64,000 nucleotides of DNA from a virus: IMG/VR virus record IMGVR_UViG_3300022925_001882, positions 25,403-89,402 of that record; one strand, given 5' to 3'. The notes below the pieces were generated by a model. That model searched no databases, was not told where the DNA came from, and saw only the letters and a list, made by a program, of their open reading frames with translations. The translations under genes were made by a program, and so were the position numbers. This document shows, piece after piece, positions 26,738 through 35,233 of the stretch; the stretch's first letter is position 1, and every line of letters starts with the position of its first letter.

Positions 26738-27305
26738 CTTGCTCCTCTAATAAATTCATATGCACTACAACTAATTGTGCATATGCCACTGCATGTGACT
26801 TTTTAAACGTGTATCCTGTATTGTTGTCAATCCACACAGTTTTACTTATCTCTTTCCATGTCTTCCCAATAAGATTTCTTTTTGCTGGACGAATAATAGC
26901 CAAGAACATTGCTAATCTTGGAATACTATTAATAGGCTCTGGCATTTGTTGCATAACATCATATTGTTTGTTTAGATGCAACAACACAGATACAAAATTT
27001 CTTTCTTTTAATCGTTCCCAATTAGGCTCAGTCATAAGACTAATTAAATGTAATTCATCTTTTACTGCTTTATAGATGTTAACATTTAACAGGTCTAACT
27101 TAAAGTATCCTCTTTGATCTGCTTCTTTATAATCTAAAGAACACATATCATTTACAGGGTCATAGGGTACATCTGTTATGTATACACCAGTAGGATGTTT
27201 CTTTATTGGCTCTACATCACGCATTGCCGCAGGTACATGTTTAATCAACTTGAGTAGTTTTTCTCTATCTCCAAAGTCAATATCAATATCTGACTGTATA
27301 CTCAT
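26724..27305 (-). CDS. Condensed DnaE (DNA polymerase III alpha)-like protein
   Basis: 193 residues. Pieces of the C-family polymerase core appear in the right order. DIDIDF (6-11) matches DFDVDF, so D8 and D10 align with the catalytic Asp pair of E. coli alpha (D401, D403). KKHPTGVYI (35-43) matches the KHAGGVVI motif. GYFKLDLLNV (66-75) matches GLVKFDFLGL, with D71 at the third catalytic Asp (D555). IIRPAK (137-142) matches LFRPGP, and FKKSHAVAYA (167-176) matches FNKSHAAAYA. DnaE is about 1,100 residues, so fingers, PHP and most of the palm are missing. Whether it still binds DNA or nucleotides is open. The gene overlaps dexA-like by 4 bp. Confidence 0.6.
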   Translation of the reverse strand: MSIQSDIDIDFGDREKLLKLIKHVPAAMRDVEPIKKHPTGVYITDVPYDPVNDMCSLDYKEADQRGYFKLDLLNVNIYKAVKDELHLISLMTEPNWERLKERNFVSVLLHLNKQYDVMQQMPEPINSIPRLAMFLAIIRPAKRNLIGKTWKEISKTVWIDNNTGYTFKKSHAVAYAQLVVVHMNLLEEQDESI

Positions 27306-27844
27306 TTAAGTCCTGCTTGTTTAAGTTTCTGATATGCACGTTGCACAACGATTGCTTGGTGTTCTGCGTCTTCTACAGCCTTGTGAGACGTTACTGCTTG
27401 ACCATCTTTAAGAGATACGTTGCAAAGATCATATATTGTTCTTGTGTCTCTAATAGTGTAGAAAGGCCAGGGTATCGGCATTTCTAATTGCCTAAAGGCA
27501 TTCTCTGCAACAACAATATCAAAACCAGCGCCATTAGACCAAACTGCTCTGCGATTCCAGCAGAACTTGTATAACTGATCCATTGCATCTTTAAACGGAA
27601 TCCTATCTCTGTCACCCATTGCTTCATCAATTGCATCCTCACTTTGTTCTCCCCACCACCTTAATGTATCAGGGTTTATATGTCTATTTAATTCTTCTGT
27701 TTGCGAATCTATCTCAGGACGTAGTTCTAGTTTTTCTACGACTCCAGTACCCATAGGATCAAAACGAACAGCACCGATTGTTAAAATAACACAATCAGGA
27801 TCTGTACTTAGAGTTTCCATATCTATCATTACGTCATTTGCCAT
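27302..27844 (-). CDS. dexA: DexA-like 3'-5' exonuclease (DEDDh)
   Basis: 180 residues. Catalytic residues are all visible: D8 and E10 (MIDMET), D109 (NGAGFDIVV), H154 and D159 (HKAVED). This is the RNase T/DexA-type fold; T4 DexA is a single-strand 3'-5' DNA exonuclease. The T4 protein is longer (227), but the core is complete here. It overlaps the next gene in both directions and so belongs to the replication operon. Confidence 0.8.
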   Translation of the reverse strand: MANDVMIDMETLSTDPDCVILTIGAVRFDPMGTGVVEKLELRPEIDSQTEELNRHINPDTLRWWGEQSEDAIDEAMGDRDRIPFKDAMDQLYKFCWNRRAVWSNGAGFDIVVAENAFRQLEMPIPWPFYTIRDTRTIYDLCNVSLKDGQAVTSHKAVEDAEHQAIVVQRAYQKLKQAGLK

Positions 27845-28640
27845 TAGAACTCCATACGTTATCTTCGTCTTTTATTTCTTTTATTATATCATTTCTGAGG
27901 TAATTAATCAACAAAATGGAACGTTTTTTGGGTAAATGTAATGGCATAGTAGAATGCATTAAACGAGTATTGTAAAACAAGATACTACCTTTTGGCATAT
28001 CATATTGTTCTGCATTCTCTAAAAAGTATTCATCATGCACGCCTTCATAGCAATCTTGTATATCCCAATCTTGTTGATGACTATAAGGAATAAGTCCAGT
28101 TGCTCCTGTGTCTTTGTCTAAGTCATCAAGTGGAATAATAACTTGTATACCACAGACATCATTGTTTTCTCTTTTATTATATTTTTTAAATCTGTGCGGT
28201 GTATCAATATGAGGTCCTACCCATCTGCTTGGACCATTGATTGTTACGATATCACTTGCATAAAATGTTGCATCAGTTAAATGCTTTTTGATTTCAGGAT
28301 AGATGAGTTCATGTATCTCTTGTACTTCGTCCCAATCATCCGTGAGTTGACTCCACCATACAGCAATGCCAAATAGTTTCTTACATGCCTCTGCTTCTGC
28401 ATACTGCTTCTTATGTGTGGATGCACGTACAGGGTAGAGTTCGTCCTTTCTGTCGTTTATACGTTGAATAAGGTCGTCTGATACGATATCATTTATGATA
28501 TCAAAACCCCTGCCTTCATGTGATAATTGATCATTAATGATATCTTTTTTACCGAAGATACGATCATAGTTAGCGGCATAGGCTTTTTGATTTTCACCCT
28601 TTCTAGGTGCGGATCCTTTTCCGCCGTGCCACTGACTCAT
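27834..28640 (-). CDS. PhyH-type 2-oxoglutarate/Fe(II) dioxygenase with phage N-terminal tag
   Basis: 268 residues from ATG at 28640, which overlaps the upstream stop as ATGA. Residues 1-30 (MSQWHGGKGSAPRKGENQ, then YDRIFG) look like a short conserved phage motif. The rest is a double-stranded beta-helix: H144-x-D146 (PHIDTP) binds iron, GLIPYSHQ is the family's 'IPGSH' motif, H229 (LMHSTM) is the third ligand and R240 binds 2-oxoglutarate. The family hydroxylates small molecules, nucleobases or proteins. In a phage, DNA-base or host-metabolite modification is possible; I cannot choose. Confidence 0.7.
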   Translation of the reverse strand: MSQWHGGKGSAPRKGENQKAYAANYDRIFGKKDIINDQLSHEGRGFDIINDIVSDDLIQRINDRKDELYPVRASTHKKQYAEAEACKKLFGIAVWWSQLTDDWDEVQEIHELIYPEIKKHLTDATFYASDIVTINGPSRWVGPHIDTPHRFKKYNKRENNDVCGIQVIIPLDDLDKDTGATGLIPYSHQQDWDIQDCYEGVHDEYFLENAEQYDMPKGSILFYNTRLMHSTMPLHLPKKRSILLINYLRNDIIKEIKDEDNVWSSNGK

Positions 28641-29029
28641 TGCCACCTCGTTTCTAGCCACACACGTTCTTCGTCACCTGCTAGATATATTCTACGTTGC
28701 TTATGATCTTCTTCATTAGACCAACACCAGTTTTCATTTAGTGTATCGTATGTACTGTCGTTGTATTGTGCTAGGCTCATAAAGTTTGATAATTCATGTA
28801 CTCTGTCGTAATCTTTCATATCACAACTAGGTCCCCATGTATCCCAACACCAATCTCGTACTTTATTAAAATTTATAATAGAAGACAAATCAGTATGTGC
28901 TAAAGGTCTAGGATGAAAACGTTCATATCTGGGAGGAGTTTTAGTGACACAACACCACTTGAATATGTCATGTCCTTTCCATCGACCATCTAGTTCATAA
29001 AATTGTAAATGTACTTCTACTGTATTCAA
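28637..29029 (-). CDS. Hypothetical Trp-rich protein, TTG start
   Basis: 130 residues with unusual Trp content (about ten Trp). No known motif. The start is TTG at 29029, overlapping the previous stop as TTGA, the same design as at 16463. It lies inside the replication operon between the zinc-finger gene and the dioxygenase gene. Confidence 0.6.
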   Translation of the reverse strand: MNTVEVHLQFYELDGRWKGHDIFKWCCVTKTPPRYERFHPRPLAHTDLSSIINFNKVRDWCWDTWGPSCDMKDYDRVHELSNFMSLAQYNDSTYDTLNENWCWSNEEDHKQRRIYLAGDEERVWLETRWQ

Positions 29030-29736
29030 TACCCTGCTTGCCTCAATAACTCTTTTACTTCAACTACAACTTCTGCATCACGGTTAAATTTAATCGCCCA
29101 CTTCTCAGGGTCAATATATTCTAATACCATTTTTTGTTGTACTTCATCTAACTTACTTAGAAACTCTGCACCAGACTCACTCTGATACAACGACCAAGGC
29201 GATACTCTTCCTGTTGTGACTTCATAACAGATTCTATTTGGAGCACCATATCTAAATGCATCTTTACTTTCTATCTGATCATCTTTACAAATTTCGATAA
29301 GAGTCTCCATGCTACGAGCAATTGCATCTAATGGATCTTCTTGTCTAAGATATTCAACAATAAACTTAGTGTAGTTTTTATCACTAGTCCAACTGTCAAT
29401 TCTAATTTGATTTCTAAGCAACCAATCAGCATAACGATTCACATTGATACATCTTGTGTTAACACAATAATGACCGAACTTAACAAAGGCTAGATAATAA
29501 GAACTTTTAGTAAAGTCCACATAAGTTTTTTGTTTTTTGCTAGAAGTGTTTTGTGCATAGAAGTTTAACCATGCATTAAAACCTATACGATTACCTTTAA
29601 GGTTCCTATCACCATATCTGCGTTTCTGTTCACAAAGATGTTTTTCAATAGTACTTTCTTTTGCAAAACTTCTTCCGCAAAAATCGCAACCAAACTTTTT
29701 AGTTGCCGAGTTCTTTTTCGTATTCTTCGATTTCAT
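29026..29736 (-). CDS. Zinc-finger protein of unknown role
   Basis: 236 residues from ATG at 29736 (an in-frame GTG at 29754 is an alternative). A CDFCGRSFAKESTIEKHLC finger at residues 17-35 reads as C2H2/C2HC type, a form rare in bacteria but seen in marine T4-like phages. The remaining 200 residues are helical without further motif. It overlaps the gp62-like gene by 38 bp, suggesting tight coupling to the replication operon. Confidence 0.6.
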   Translation of the reverse strand: MKSKNTKKNSATKKFGCDFCGRSFAKESTIEKHLCEQKRRYGDRNLKGNRIGFNAWLNFYAQNTSSKKQKTYVDFTKSSYYLAFVKFGHYCVNTRCINVNRYADWLLRNQIRIDSWTSDKNYTKFIVEYLRQEDPLDAIARSMETLIEICKDDQIESKDAFRYGAPNRICYEVTTGRVSPWSLYQSESGAEFLSKLDEVQQKMVLEYIDPEKWAIKFNRDAEVVVEVKELLRQAGY

Positions 29737-30286
29737 TATCTGTAACGAGTTCACTAAGTAATTCTACCTCATCAAATTTTAATTCTGGAAACTTTTCTGC
29801 TAGATACATTTTGCGTTTGTGTTGTTCACAAAACAATTTTGCTATCTCAGTGAGTTCTCCTGCTGTTAGTTTAGGATATACTTTTTTATAGTAATCTTTT
29901 ATATCTTTAGGCTTTGCAGTATCTTTTAACTTGCTTACGCCTGCTTTAATGTGAGGGATCCATTGATGAAATTGTTTACCAATGCCTGGACTCGCCGCAC
30001 ATAACATCAACCATTGTAATTTAGGATGATGCATTACGTTTTCATTAAACAAATGTGTGTTGGCATGATAGTCAACACTCTGTAAATAGTATTGCGACAA
30101 CTCACGTTTACCTTTTACTACACTAATCCAATGTAGCATCATAAACGGAACAAACTTCTTTTGTTGTTCAGGAGTTAGTCTATCGTAATAATCATAATCT
30201 TTTTTATCGATTGCCGCTATTGCTTCAAACAAGTTGAAGTCTTGTTTTTCAAACTTTTCATCTGTTGGAGTTTTTGCTCTAGCCAA
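29699..30286 (-). CDS. 62: Clamp-loader small subunit gp62-like
   Basis: 195 residues from TTG at 30286 (AGAGG 5 nt upstream); a second TTG at 30301 is possible. The segment PKLQWLMLCAASPGIGKQFH parallels T4 gp62 ([20 protein letters not shown]), and NLFEAIAAIDKKDYDYY fits the N-terminal helix. The 'PGIGK' here is not a true Walker A. Gp62 works with gp44 to load the gp45 clamp; neither partner lies in this window. Length is close to T4 gp62 (187). Confidence 0.65.
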   Translation of the reverse strand: MARAKTPTDEKFEKQDFNLFEAIAAIDKKDYDYYDRLTPEQQKKFVPFMMLHWISVVKGKRELSQYYLQSVDYHANTHLFNENVMHHPKLQWLMLCAASPGIGKQFHQWIPHIKAGVSKLKDTAKPKDIKDYYKKVYPKLTAGELTEIAKLFCEQHKRKMYLAEKFPELKFDEVELLSELVTDNEIEEYEKELGN

Positions 30287-30434
30287 AGTAACCTCTTGCA
30301 AACCACCCTATTGCTATCGATAAGGGTGCTATAATAAACAAATCAACTATCCAGTGCAATGCAATAGACAGTGTAACTATTTCTTTCCAATGTAGTTTGC
30401 AGACATTCTTCCAATGATCAAAAGACTTGAGCAT
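30279..30434 (-). CDS. Small membrane protein (51 residues)
   Basis: ATG at 30434 to TAG at 30281. It has a strong hydrophobic stretch (about residues 19-45, including LFIIAPLSIAIGW) after a basic, Trp-containing N-terminus. It fills an otherwise empty gap and overlaps the genes on both sides (17 bp upstream, 8 bp into the gp62-like start), a style typical here. Function unknown. Confidence 0.55.
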   Translation of the reverse strand: MLKSFDHWKNVCKLHWKEIVTLSIALHWIVDLFIIAPLSIAIGWFARGYFG

Positions 30435-30918
30435 AATCTACAACTTCACAATTTCTACTAATTTCTTTAACAAAGTAGATACATCTTGGCTTGGGACCAT
30501 CATCTAAAGGCACACATAAGAACTGACCGTTACGTAGTCTTGGTGCGTACCATGTTACATCTGAATAAATGTCTACAATCTCTATTGGGAGAAAGCCTGG
30601 AGAGAATGACGATAACGGATTAAATGAAAAGACTGAAAAGCCTCTGTCATTCAAAGATGAGAGGGGAAGTGTTTCTAAGTCTCCACCTTCTTCATCACCG
30701 ATCAACACTTGCCAATCAACTGGCATCTTAATCTGCTTGTCACCAACTTGCAATACAACTGCTGGAGCATTGAATGACTCTAAAAAGATAAGTGGAATGT
30801 AATAGTAATCCACGAATGTAGGATTAGAATTATCTAAAATTGCAAATCGAAGGTCATCGATTTCTTCTGGTAACGTTTCTAAATTATAGTATTGGTCTTC
30901 TAATGTTAGTATTCTCAT
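30418..30918 (-). CDS. Hypothetical protein in the replication operon
   Basis: 166 residues, acidic, no Cys cluster and no membrane span. It starts MRILTLEDQYYNL. There is no motif I recognise; its place between uvsW and the gp62-like gene suggests a replication or recombination link, but nothing in the sequence shows it. Confidence 0.6.
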   Translation of the reverse strand: MRILTLEDQYYNLETLPEEIDDLRFAILDNSNPTFVDYYYIPLIFLESFNAPAVVLQVGDKQIKMPVDWQVLIGDEEGGDLETLPLSSLNDRGFSVFSFNPLSSFSPGFLPIEIVDIYSDVTWYAPRLRNGQFLCVPLDDGPKPRCIYFVKEISRNCEVVDYAQVF

Positions 30919-30967
30919 TTTGTTATTATACTGCTCCTTGCAGAATTATTCAAGTTAATCGGTAAAA

Positions 30968-32428
30968 TCATTTGTAGTTTAATTTTTCTACAACAAACGG
31001 ATAGTTTGCTTCTCTGTAGAAATGTTTACGTTGGGTTAAATGTCTTTTTGCAAAACGACAGGAACTTGTTAAGTCCCAAATTTGAACAAAGTCTTTATCT
31101 TCTGCTTTACGAATGCCACGACCGATTGACTGTATGACACGAACAAAAGACTTACCTGGCTCAATGAGTACAAGATTAAAAATCCTAGGAATATTGATAC
31201 CAGTAGAAGCCACGCCATAAGTAGCAACAATGATTTTATTATCACTAATGGCAACGTCATCATATTCTTCTTTTCTGTCATTTACTTTCATGCCTCCTGA
31301 TACAAAAACTGCATCATCTAAACGTTCAACAAGGGCATGTCCTGCCGCGATACGATCAACAAGAATCAAAGTATTACCCGACTCTTGTATTGTATCGATC
31401 AGACTTGCCATCTTATCTAATCGTTTTTCATCACTGAGCAAATGCTTTAGTTCACTTTGATAGTTACTGAACTCCTGTTCGTCTTGTAACTGTACTATGT
31501 TCACGTGACACTTAGCAAGTACTCCTTTATCTTGCAATTCTTTTGCAGATAGTTTATTAATAACAGGACCTAAACTTACTTGCAAAGCAATTGATTCATA
31601 CTTTGCTTTGGGTACTGTTCCTGTTAGTCCCCATCTGATGGGAACATGTGCCATTACACCTGTTAACAGTTGCTTCAATGCATCTGCTTTTGCCATATGT
31701 ACTTCATCTACAATGACACAAACAACACCTTCAATGAACTCTCCTATAGTACAATCTACTTCACCTCTTTTCGTATTCTTTAACAGAATGTTTAGAGATT
31801 GCCAAGTACAAATAGTATGTTGTTTAAAATATTCTTTACGATCACCAAAGTATACACCTACATCTAAACCCATGTTGATATAATCTTCTTCGGTTTGTGA
31901 TACTAAACTTTTGTTAGGTACGATCACAATACTTCGACCATATGATTCTACACTCTTACTTAGTGCCGCAGTCATAATAGTCTTTCCTGCGCCTGTAGCC
32001 ACTTCTTGTATCGATTGAGGATTCTTTAAGAACTCGTTAACAACTTGAACTTGATAGTCTCTAAGTTCAATAGGTTGCCCCTCACAGACATGTCCTTTAG
32101 GCCACAGAACATCTTTAAATGAATCTTTCTTAACTTCTTCAAATTGAAATTGCGTTTGATACTCACGCATGTCTTCCAATTCAATTGAATAGTTTAGTTC
32201 TTCTAATACTGGAATGATTTCTTCCAATAAATTAATATAAGTAGAACCGGCAAGACTACAATAACTAACCTTGCCGTTCCACCTCCCCAACTTAACACTG
32301 GGCATGTATCTTGCGCCTGGAACCTCAAACTCAAACTTTTGCATTAGTGCCCTTCTAGCATCTAATTCAAGTCCGGCAATCTTTAGATTGACTTCATCTT
32401 TAATTTGTAGTGTTGCGATTCCTGGCAT
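30968..32428 (-). CDS. uvsW: UvsW-type DNA helicase
   Basis: 486 residues (T4 UvsW 503). SF2 motifs are intact: Q-region before it, Walker A ATGAGKT (144-150), DEVH (241-244), LTGT (268-271) and the C-terminal SIGRGIRK arginine motif. UvsW is the recombination and branch-migrating helicase that also removes R-loops. It starts 3 bp after the TonB-receptor stop, so the two genes share a transcript. Confidence 0.88.
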   Translation of the reverse strand: MPGIATLQIKDEVNLKIAGLELDARRALMQKFEFEVPGARYMPSVKLGRWNGKVSYCSLAGSTYINLLEEIIPVLEELNYSIELEDMREYQTQFQFEEVKKDSFKDVLWPKGHVCEGQPIELRDYQVQVVNEFLKNPQSIQEVATGAGKTIMTAALSKSVESYGRSIVIVPNKSLVSQTEEDYINMGLDVGVYFGDRKEYFKQHTICTWQSLNILLKNTKRGEVDCTIGEFIEGVVCVIVDEVHMAKADALKQLLTGVMAHVPIRWGLTGTVPKAKYESIALQVSLGPVINKLSAKELQDKGVLAKCHVNIVQLQDEQEFSNYQSELKHLLSDEKRLDKMASLIDTIQESGNTLILVDRIAAGHALVERLDDAVFVSGGMKVNDRKEEYDDVAISDNKIIVATYGVASTGINIPRIFNLVLIEPGKSFVRVIQSIGRGIRKAEDKDFVQIWDLTSSCRFAKRHLTQRKHFYREANYPFVVEKLNYK

Positions 32429-32431
32429 CGA

Positions 32432-34024
32432 TTAAGGCCTATATTGTAGTGTTATGAAGTATTCTAATCCACCTGCTCTGTAGTTAGGTACTAATTCAAA
32501 TTCATCATCTAGTATATCTCTTATAGTAAATGATAGCAAGTATTTAGGAATAACTTGCCTTTCGATTTTGTAGTCAATTGAACTTACATCATCTAGCATT
32601 TCTGTACCATCGTATGGACCAGGCGTTCTGTTAAACAATCCAGTATATCTAAATGAAATATCATAACCACCTAAGTAAGTTGTAGATGATATGATTGCTT
32701 TGTATTCGGGAATACGTGGTTGATCAGAGTTTGTGTATCCTAACTCAATACCTACTAGAGTAGTATTAAGTCTTTCAACAACAAAACTGTTTACATATCT
32801 AACACCTTCAGTGTCGTATGATCCAGTGTTAACAAACTGTGAGTCTGCAAAACTATAATCAATACCTTCACTAAATTTGTATTTGAATACTGTAAAGTTC
32901 TTGTATCCAATCTCTCCACCTACTGCTTCTTCAGGGTCTAAACTTTTATTAGGTAAAGTCCAAGCATCACCGTTCAGTTCATAAAGAGTTGGGTTACGAT
33001 ATGATGTACCGAAACTACCAAACCAATTATTAGATTCTGCACCTATACGATATACAAATGCATCTTCACTTAATCTAAAACCTAGATCAAACAGATCGAA
33101 TGATGTTAAAGAGTAAACTGATAATTGAGTTTGGCTAAAGTCTTCATACTTTTCATTTTCAGCAGTTGCACCCAGTAATGTGTTTCCAACTTGATGTCTA
33201 GTATCTGCATAAAATCTTTCCGCATCACTCTTATATGTTTCTACACTTTCTGTTTTATAGTTAGCATTGTTAAATGAGTAACCGAATGTGTAGTTATCAT
33301 TCCTTATTGATAAGGAACCTTTATCTCCTGATTGTACGCAATCATTTGACTGTGAGAAACTTGCAGTATAGCAGTTATCATAGTCATACTCGTATGATGT
33401 ACCTGATAGATTTACTTTCCAGTCACCGAATTCTTTCTGTCCTTTGACCGTTAAATTGTTATAACTATCCTTTTCATCGTTGTCTGTTCTAACACTATCA
33501 TTCTTTGCATCAAAGTAACTTAGATTAAAACCACTACCTGTGTGACTTACAAATGTATTACTACCATATCTGATAATAGATCCATCTTTAAGATCATCAG
33601 TAATAAAAATAGCACCACCTAAACTACCAGAACCATATAGGACTGAAGTTGGACCATTGACTATTTTTACATTTTCGTTTCCAGTAGCAAAGTCATGACC
33701 AAAATCATACCATCCGCTACCTGCATCATTAGCAGGTACACCGTTTCTGAAAATAGTCGTGTGAATCGTTTGTGTTCCTCTTTCTGTATAACCTAAAAAA
33801 GAACCATAACCACCTGAAGTTGTTGCTTCGGGTATAATTGATTCTAATACGTTAACATCAGTCGAAGGATCTGATTCTGTTTCATATATGGTTGCGCCTG
33901 TGACTACTACTTCTTCGATCTCCTGTGCTTGTACTTCATTTGCTACTATCATTAGTAACATAAATACTACCACTGCATAAAGTGGAGCAAAGTTGATGTG
34001 GAAGTTTTTGTTTTCTTCTTTCAT
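32432..34024 (-). CDS. TonB-dependent outer membrane receptor
   Basis: 530 residues. A signal peptide with a hydrophobic core at 14-28 probably ends at A33 (VQA). A TonB-box-like EIEEVVVTGA follows at 35-44. The plug domain (about 55-145) ends with the diagnostic VNGPTSVLYGSGSLGGAIFI (122-141). A beta-barrel with alternating aromatic residues closes at LEYFITLQYRP. It is short for the family (usually 600-900), near BtuB size. In bacteria these import siderophores, haem, cobalamin or sugars. In the phage it could boost nutrient uptake, mask a receptor or exclude other phages. It lies inside the replication operon and has its own late promoter 4 nt upstream. Confidence 0.88.
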   Translation of the reverse strand: MKEENKNFHINFAPLYAVVVFMLLMIVANEVQAQEIEEVVVTGATIYETESDPSTDVNVLESIIPEATTSGGYGSFLGYTERGTQTIHTTIFRNGVPANDAGSGWYDFGHDFATGNENVKIVNGPTSVLYGSGSLGGAIFITDDLKDGSIIRYGSNTFVSHTGSGFNLSYFDAKNDSVRTDNDEKDSYNNLTVKGQKEFGDWKVNLSGTSYEYDYDNCYTASFSQSNDCVQSGDKGSLSIRNDNYTFGYSFNNANYKTESVETYKSDAERFYADTRHQVGNTLLGATAENEKYEDFSQTQLSVYSLTSFDLFDLGFRLSEDAFVYRIGAESNNWFGSFGTSYRNPTLYELNGDAWTLPNKSLDPEEAVGGEIGYKNFTVFKYKFSEGIDYSFADSQFVNTGSYDTEGVRYVNSFVVERLNTTLVGIELGYTNSDQPRIPEYKAIISSTTYLGGYDISFRYTGLFNRTPGPYDGTEMLDDVSSIDYKIERQVIPKYLLSFTIRDILDDEFELVPNYRAGGLEYFITLQYRP

Positions 34025-35142
34025 TTTATATTTATGGGTCTCCCATTTGTTATAATTATAATTTTGCCATTTTGATTATCTCCATGACATTGTTCGGGTT
34101 CTACAATTGAATTAAATTGCATTAAAACAGGTAAACTTTTTACAGTTGTTTCTGTATAATCATCAGGTTGATCAAACAAATCCCCGCTCTTATGCATGTT
34201 TAACGAATGTTCAGAAATTGCTTCCCGGCATTCTTTAAAGACTCCAATTCTAGTAGCCTCATCTTTAGACGCATGTGATCTCCACTCTGGAGTTCCCCTC
34301 CCTAGTACGACATCACTTACACCAATTTCGACAAGCCATTCACAACAATCGTTTATCGCATCTACATCTATTTCTGTAATGTAGTTTGCGGCAAACTCCA
34401 GTTTAGGATCATCATTGATGATTGCCTTGTCTACTTTTATACCAAGTTGTGACATTCGGTATAAACATTTTGCACTGTTGTCTAAAGTTACGCCTGCAAG
34501 TAACTCATCTAATACTGAATTAGATTTGACAACAGTATATTGTCCATTAGTTAAGACCAACGTTGGATCTTTGTATTCTACTTTGGTTTGTTCTAATGTA
34601 TCAATTACGTCTTTTACTTCATTGTGATACACTGTTGTAAAGTATTGAGGTAAAATATTGTATGCTAGTTTCAAAGATGATGTGCTTGGATCTGCTTCAT
34701 ATCTTTTGCGTTCACTATTCCATACCCAAGGTTGTGAGTTATCTATTGGACCATAATCATCAATAGGAAAAAAGGTTGTCATTTCCTTTCTGAAGTTAGA
34801 TATAAATTCTTTTTTGAATGGAACTCTGATAACCATTTTATTCACACTATCGTCCCAATCAACATTTGCATTTGTATACTTAGGAAGACTTGGTACAACT
34901 ACACACTTCCATGTTAAGGTTTCTAACTCATCGACTGTATATCCGTTAGTAGCAAATTGCTTTCTGTACTTGTGCAAAAGTTTATCAAACAACTCTGCTT
35001 GACCAGATGTAATCTGCTTTTTGTCTTGGGTCAATGATTGCATGTTGGATATGAATTTGTGATCATAGTGAGACAAACTAATGGAAGTGGTCAACATAAA
35101 GTAGATCACTTGTTCTTTAGATGTAAATTCAATCTTTTGCAT
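34021..35142 (-). CDS. Hypothetical protein, possible helicase-associated N-terminal domain
   Basis: 373 residues from ATG at 35142 (an in-frame GTG at 35169 is possible; AAAAGGAAG lies before the ATG). The N-terminal ITSGQAELFDKLLHKYRKQ resembles the 'lt.kQ..l..kll.kY.rQ' segment found before some phage helicase cores, but no Walker motifs follow. The C-terminal part has LGRGTPEWRSHAS. No function is claimed. It overlaps the TonB-receptor start by 4 bp (ATGA), and a strong terminator lies just upstream of it. Confidence 0.6.
   Translation of the reverse strand: MQKIEFTSKEQVIYFMLTTSISLSHYDHKFISNMQSLTQDKKQITSGQAELFDKLLHKYRKQFATNGYTVDELETLTWKCVVVPSLPKYTNANVDWDDSVNKMVIRVPFKKEFISNFRKEMTTFFPIDDYGPIDNSQPWVWNSERKRYEADPSTSSLKLAYNILPQYFTTVYHNEVKDVIDTLEQTKVEYKDPTLVLTNGQYTVVKSNSVLDELLAGVTLDNSAKCLYRMSQLGIKVDKAIINDDPKLEFAANYITEIDVDAINDCCEWLVEIGVSDVVLGRGTPEWRSHASKDEATRIGVFKECREAISEHSLNMHKSGDLFDQPDDYTETTVKSLPVLMQFNSIVEPEQCHGDNQNGKIIIITNGRPINIK
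34029..34034 (-). promoter_or_regulatory. Late promoter of the TonB-receptor gene
   Basis: CATAAATATAAAATG: TAAATA with only 4 nt before the start codon. Confidence 0.6.
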
Positions 35143-35190
35143 GTTTATATTATACTTCCTTTTGTACACTTAACCTATTAAAACGGTAAT

Positions 35191-35216
35191 AAAAAAGGGG
35201 CGACCTAAGCCGCCCC
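35191..35216 (-). terminator. Rho-independent terminator of the AAA ATPase gene
   Basis: GGGGCGGC-TTAG-GTCGCCCC, 8-bp stem with one G-T pair, followed by six T on the minus strand. Confidence 0.9.
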
Positions 35217-35233
35217 CAACTCCTGACACAGAG

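Noticed and set aside
29699-30286. Walker A ATPase motif in the gp62-like protein (PGIGK).
   Set aside because: It lacks the full GxxxxGK(S/T) pattern; the segment aligns with a non-ATPase region of gp62.
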